Assembly: GCF_050947875.1 (NCBI RefSeq)
Contig: NW_027460390.1
Coordinates: 1,240,001 to 1,304,000, forward strand
From: Dermacentor variabilis
Lineage: Eukaryota > Arthropoda > Arachnida > Ixodida > Ixodidae
Length of the DNA stretch: 64,000 bases
Reading direction: 5' to 3'
Part shown: in pieces, positions 58,450 to 64,000 of the stretch
Position numbering within the stretch: the stretch's first letter is position 1
How the letters are laid out: every line of letters begins with the position of its first letter
Notes under the pieces: model-generated
Told to the model about the DNA's origin: nothing
Databases searched by the model: none
What the model saw: only the letters and a program-made list of their open reading frames with translations
Program-made: the position numbers and the translations under genes

Positions 58450-59165
58450 GCTCAGAACGCTGGTCAGGCCTCAGCCCTCCTCCCCCCGGGAAAATGAAAA
58501 CTCTCCGCTTATGTCGTGTTGCGTTCTTCGTTCCTTCATTCTATATGTGGGGTTCGCTACTCCCCCCCGCCCTCAGGGGTAAATTAAGCCTCTCCGCCTA
58601 TGTCGTATTGTGTCCTTCATTCTTTGGGAAAATATTAACCTCTTCTTTTGAAGGAGAAGGAGTATTTGTGAAGAGGCCAGTAAATCCGTTTATGCAGATA
58701 TCACTATACAAAGCGTTCGTTGATTCCACATACGCGCAATTTGATATAAAATTGGCGCAATATTGGATTACTAAAATGCGTATACAGTTATCTAAGCTTG
58801 TTTCTATTTACCTGCTAGTTTTTCTAAATATACCTAGTTTCTCAGGAGACACGATATTCGGTTAGGTGAGCATTCTATTGCCCTGGAATCGTGTGCCCAA
58901 TGAACGCAGTATATGGACCCACGTGGGCTTACTGGTCGTTGTTGTTGCTCCTGATTTTAATAACTCATAGCCACGAGGGGCGGGCAATTTCGCATTCATT
59001 ACTTTATTATTTTCGACGGGCTGCTGGGAAGGCATGTCTTGGAGCGCAGCTGCGGATCCGCGCATGGCGCATGGGATGGTGATGATGATGATGGTCCCAC
59101 ATATTGACGCATACCGACAACAGGGGATTGGCCCTAATGCTGGAGGTTTAACAATAAGGAAAAGT
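58447..59165. other. Unannotated stretch (copy 2)
   Basis: Counterpart of 20365-21006, with about 75 bp extra that partly repeats the 'ctccgcttatgtcgtgttg' segment (58501 and 58591). Confidence 0.45.
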
Positions 59166-60850
59166 TGAATGAATGAATGAATGAATGAATGAATGAATGA
59201 ATGAATGAATGAATGAATGTTTATGTCATCTTGAATACAACTTCAAGAAAGGTGCAGGAGCAACAGGCGCGCAGTGTCTGACAGGGGCCCTTGTACCCGC
59301 AACATACTCGTGTCTTATGCATCATTTAGTGGCAATTCATTGGCAGTGAGCATATTACATATTTTCACACATTGTACGTGAGTTTACACAAAAACTTAGA
59401 AGAACAGAATTTGACAAATTATTGGGTTACAGTTGGTTTACCAACGTAGACGGTGAAATAATAAATGTTCCCCTTTTCCCCCTCTTCCCCTTTCCTCTCC
59501 CTCTCCAAAAACAGTAAAGTACAGGTTGTAAATGTAAATTTACAATAATGCGCTCAAATTCCGCATATGACCATGAATGTGTGTGTATCCACGTGATAAA
59601 GAAAAAGCAAAAAGCGATTTATGATATATGTATGTTGCAATTATCACTCTCCTCAACACTGTTAGTAACAATTCCTTCACATGGTTTTTGAAGGCATTTC
59701 TAGTCATACCGAAATGAATGTTATCTTCTAGCTTATTTAGGATTGTTAGAATTTGGTAGCTGGCCGTTGTTTTACCATAATGGGACCTTGTGTTTAGTGT
59801 TCGTTTTCTTTTTAGTCTCATATGGTGAGGAACTTCATTAATGTTTTCCTGTATATATAGTGCATTGTTATGTATGTACTGTAGTAGTTTAAAATCATAA
59901 ACGTCGTCAGCCTTAAGCATTCTGTATTTAACAAATAATGATAATGTGCTTAGTTCATAACATGGTCCCTCATAGTTTTCATAAATGCGGAACATCTTCT
60001 TTTGTGCAATAATTAGCCTGCTCTAGTTAGTTTTTGAGTTGGTGCCCCCCCCCCATACCAATATTCCGAACGATAATCTGAAGTAGAACAGTGAAGTGTG
60101 TATGTTTTGTTCCAGCAAGATAGGTATTAAGTGTGCAATTTTATGCAAGCATCTAACAGATCGGGAGAGTTCGGTGGCTAAATTATTAATGTGCACATTC
60201 CATGAAAGGTGCTCTCGGAACCAAACACCAAGCAACTTTTTCTCCTTAACCCTGGTTATCTGTTGCCCTTCAAAAGTTAAAACTATTTCCCTACTTAGTG
60301 GTTGGTTAAGCGCACGAAATATTATGCACTTTGTTTTCGCTGTGTTAAGCTGCAGCCTATTTTCCCGGAGCCATGCCGCGAGGGACTCAAGGTAGGTGTT
60401 GGCCCATCTTACCATGTCTGTTAGATCTGTGGACTTAAAGAAGATGTTAGTATCATCGGCATACATAATAAGTTCAGGAGAGTTGGGTATAGTTACAACG
60501 TCATTAATGTAACCAAGAAAAAGAAAGGTCCTAGTACTGACCCCTGTGGAACTCCTTGTGTTAACTTTAGCTTTGATGATGTGGTGTCTTTTATTTGCAC
60601 CATTTGATAGCGGTCACTCATGTAGTTTTTAATGAGCTCTAGTACAACTCCCCGCAACCCTTATCTAGACAGTTTGTGCCGTACGATATCGTACTTTATT
60701 GAGTCAAATGCTTTCTTTAAGTCTAGAAACACACGAAGTGTTACCTCTTAAGATCTATGTTTGTATGTATGGTATCTTTAATACAGCACAACGCTTCTTC
60801 AGTTGATCTGTTTTTTGAAATTGATATTGGCTACTAGACAATATTTTAGA
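59166..60850 (-). mobile_element. CR1/Jockey-like LINE, 3' part (LINE-1, copy 2)
   Basis: Counterpart of 21007-22690. Tail of plus-strand TGAA units at 59166-59219. C-terminal domain at 59995-59540. RT end at 60466-60023 (MYADDTNIFFKSTDL, LLGVWFREHLSWNVHI). The poly-C tract is shorter (60044-60052). Confidence 0.83.
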
Positions 60851-63800
60851 TCAATCAATCAATGAATCAACCAATCAATCAATAATTTTTATTTACCGCT
60901 TCATAGAGCGGAGGGCATCGGAAGAAAAAGCTCTAGTGAGCATGACAAGGCTTTTCAGAATATTACAGTCCAGCAGCAAGCAGTGGCGGTATACACAACC
61001 TAGGTACATAAACGTAAACATAAGCAAAGAAACAAACATTAAGCTTGTATGCAATTATCGAAAAAAAGTGAAAAGTGAAGAAAAACGCATATCAAAGACA
61101 ATTTTCACATTTAAGGTTCCAGATATGAATTCTACACGAAGAAAGGATGAAGCTCAGACCTGCAACATGAGATATCAAAATCATTTCATGTTAAAACATT
61201 TAATACGGATGGTAAAGTTATTTTCGACATTTGGCCTCCGTAATTGGTGAGTGGCGTTCTTGTTTAAATTTTTTTCCTGAGCTGTAAAAGACGCAGAGAA
61301 GCGTATTGGGTTAACTCTGCTATTTCTTTAAGCATCGAGCTATTGTTCTTTACTTCGTATTTCTACCGAAGAACTAGGCGTAGATTATAAATAGTAAAAA
61401 CCGCTAGAATATCAGCAGTTTGGAAGAGCTTTGCGGAAGGTGATCTCTGGCTAAGTTGTGAATGATGCGTAAAGCTTTCTTTTGAAGGACGTAGACCTTT
61501 TGTAAGGCTTTGTGCGTGGCAGTGCTCCATACGAGTTGACAGTAATTAACTTATGACACGAGCAAAGATTTGAAGAGCAGCAATTTGATATTAGTAGGAA
61601 GGACGTGAGTATTACGGTATAAGAGACCAATAAAACGTGAGGCAGCTGGACACACGTGACTGACAAGCACATCCCATAGCAACTTTTCTATAGACCAAAG
61701 ACCAAGGGTTTTTAATACCGACACAATTTCCATGTTATTGGAGCTATAAGTCAAAGATTCATAGCATAATACATTTTTACCCTTGGGGCGAGAAATGATC
61801 GCTTTTGTTTTGGCCGCATTAATTTCTAATGCATTTAGTTGCGACCAACGCTCGAGTATGACAAGCAGATCGCCAGCTTTTCTGATCAATTCGTCAGGAT
61901 TTTTACCGCTGAAAAACACATTGGTGTGAACAGCGGATATAACATAAATTGAGTTAACACAAATATTCACGATGTCGTTAATATATAAATTAAACAAGGA
62001 AGGTCCCAGTATACTTCCCTCCGGCACTTCTAACACAGCGTTTGTGGTAAGTGCCCATTAACGTTAACGCACTGACGTCGACGCGACAAATAACTCATGA
62101 GTTCAAGAGCACATCCTCGAATCCCATGGCTTTCAAGCTTGGCAAGAAGTATTTTACAATTTATGCTGTCGAAGGCTTTCTTAAAGTCAATATAGACGGC
62201 TAATACTTATCGTTTTTCCTCGAATTTTCGGAGTAATAATTTCTTTCTGCGCAAGCAGCGCCGTTTCAGTCGACCTATTTTTTGTGAAACCATGTTGGAA
62301 GGGCGTTAGACCGTTGTGTCGCTGAATAAAATGTAAGAGACGAATTTAATTGATCTTATAGACCATTGGAAAAAACAGGAACTAAAGATAATGGCCTATA
62401 ATTGGCAACGCTATTTTTATCACCCTTCTTGAAGACCGGGATGACCCTAGCGACTTGCATTTGAATAGGGAAAGTGGATGTCGTAAGAGAAAGGTTGAAA
62501 ACATGGGTCAACAGAGGTGCAATCAGGTCGATAACATGTTTAACAGGTAATATCTCAAAGTCGTCTGCATCCAACGAACTGCTATTTTAAGGCTCCGAAA
62601 CGTGGTGGTAACTTTCTGGTTATCGACAGGAGAAAGAAAAACGCCGTCGCGGCTACTGCTTGAAAGAAATTGCAACGCTTCTAAACAACCCCCGGATTGG
62701 GACTGCCCGAGGAAAGAGTTGTTAAAGGAATTTGCCAGTGATCCACCACACGTCTCTGTTCCGTTGAAAATCATATAATCAGGTATTTCACTTTTACCTC
62801 CAGGATCAAAAAGAATGGATAGTTGCCGCCAGAGAACTCACTGCGACCACTGTTACGCTGGAAAATGTCACATAATATTGAATCTTAGCAACTCTGATGT
62901 CCTTGTTTAATTTATTTCGATCCGCCTTGTATCGCGATGGATTTAAAAGGTCTTTAGTTTTGAAAAAGGTTTTATAAAGCTGGTCTTAAACACCGATGCG
63001 TTGAAGCAAAGAAGGACTTACCCAGGGCTTCAGAATTTTCCTCCGTCTTGATGTTTTTTTTTCTTCATTGGGAAGTGCTGTGAATATAACGCTTTAAATT
63101 GATTCATACATGTTCCATATGCAGTATACATCATCCCACGACGCATTTTGTATTGACGCACGAAATTATTCAAGGGCTTTATCGGTGATTGTCTGGTAGT
63201 ATAGATCACACAGTAATGGACGCTTAGTGGTTTGTTCCACCGCACACAGAGATAGTGCCATGTGATCACTCGGGTCACAGCAAACAACGCCTGATTTTGT
63301 AAGTGCAACGTTAGTTGCAAATGTGTCAAGAATTGTCGCTGACTGCTGCATAAGACGAGTTGGCAAATTATTCACATTTGAACATGTATTAGAAGACACT
63401 ACGACATGAAAGTCAAATCGCAGTGTGCTATTGCCCAACATATCGATGGTAAGGTCTCCATTACCGAAAATAGCGTAATTATTTTCAATGACGTACTGAA
63501 GAAGACCATTTAAGCAATTTATGAACTCCGATGCAACACCATTTGGAGTACGATAGAAAACAGAAAATACAGTGCGGTTGGAAAGGAGAAAGAACACTTT
63601 GCAACTGGCAGAAACAAAAGAAAACTAAGAAATTAAATGGCATTCAAGATCAGAACGGACAAGCACCAAGACACCACCACCTCGACGTCCACTTGGACGC
63701 TTAACAAAGTACGTCTGATGCATTGGTAGCGAGAACATTTTTGTCTGCGTACCAAGTCTCAGATATCATTATCACGTCAAAGGAAAAACCGAAACGATTT

Positions 63801-64000
63801 ACCAGCCCAGTAAAGTCATCGAATTTGTTACACATTGAACGAGAATCGATATGAAAGTATCTAACGGAACAACAAGATAAGAACAGAGAACAGATGTACC
63901 CTTTTATGTGCTCAGGCTTCATGTAGCCAGCGGACCCCAGAACACATATTGTTCAGCGAAAATGGGCAAAATACTTCGGCCACAATAAGCCGCTCATGTA
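60851..64000 (-). mobile_element. CR1/Jockey-like LINE (LINE-2, copy 2), runs off the window
   Basis: Counterpart of 22706-28231 without the Penelope insertion. Pieces on the minus strand: endonuclease at 63922-63701 and 63597-63166 (FGNGDLTIDML, SDHMAL). RT start at 62774-62356, with the site that is split in copy 1 intact (MQVARVIPVFKKGDKNS, VANYRPLSLVPVF). RT/C-terminus at 62036-61451 (EGSILGPSLFNLYINDIVNI, KTKAIISRPKGK). The frame around the RT is better kept than in copy 1. Confidence 0.83.

Overview
The window is nuclear DNA from an arthropod, most probably a hard (metastriate) tick. There is no bacterial-style gene packing. Most of the sequence is retroelement and DNA-transposon debris of kinds common in tick genomes: RTE, CR1/Jockey-like and I-superfamily LINEs, a Penelope-like element, Ty3/Gypsy, a Tc1/mariner-like transposon, and tRNA-derived SINEs with 'ggtagctcaattggtagagc'-type A boxes. 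Long CTAT, GA, AT and AATG microsatellites are also present. Species-level assignment is inference; no host gene here is diagnostic.

The dominant structure is a direct tandem segmental duplication. Bases 1-28231 (copy 1) match 35399-64000 (copy 2) in the same order and orientation, with a few mismatches per 60-base line, so the repeat unit is about 35.4 kb. Copy 2 runs off the end of the window. Elements inherited by both copies are: the tail of a leucine-rich exon, a SINE, a CTAT microsatellite, two degenerate TCGTC-type minisatellite fields facing in opposite directions, an F-box/LRR gene that is out of frame at the same place in both copies, a broken RTE, a Tc1/mariner-like transposon with about 270-bp inverted repeats, and two CR1/Jockey-like LINEs.

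The copies differ by insertions that can each be read against the empty site in the other copy. Copy 1 carries a 6.34-kb block (11230-17569) with an intact 991-codon RTE ORF and a striking A-B-A'-B' inverted arrangement, flanked by a 10-bp direct repeat. It also carries a Penelope-like element (24300-26668) flanked by a 12-bp direct repeat. Copy 2 carries a 4.2-kb I-superfamily LINE (48552-52773), a 5'-truncated RTE (55114-57770, 7-bp repeat) and a 1.5-kb segment with tRNA-like SINEs (35911-37428). About 0.5 kb at 44462-44955 is missing from copy 1.

Between the copies (28232-35398) lie the 5' part of a LINE, a Ty3/Gypsy element split by another LINE, anonymous sequence, and a probable leucine-rich exon (34642-35609) of an unrecognised gene. 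That exon has an in-frame stop and a frameshift. Gene content is therefore low: an F-box family and an LRR-like family, both apparently decayed, and one potentially functional RTE ORF. The interest lies in the duplication and the nested insertion history it exposes.
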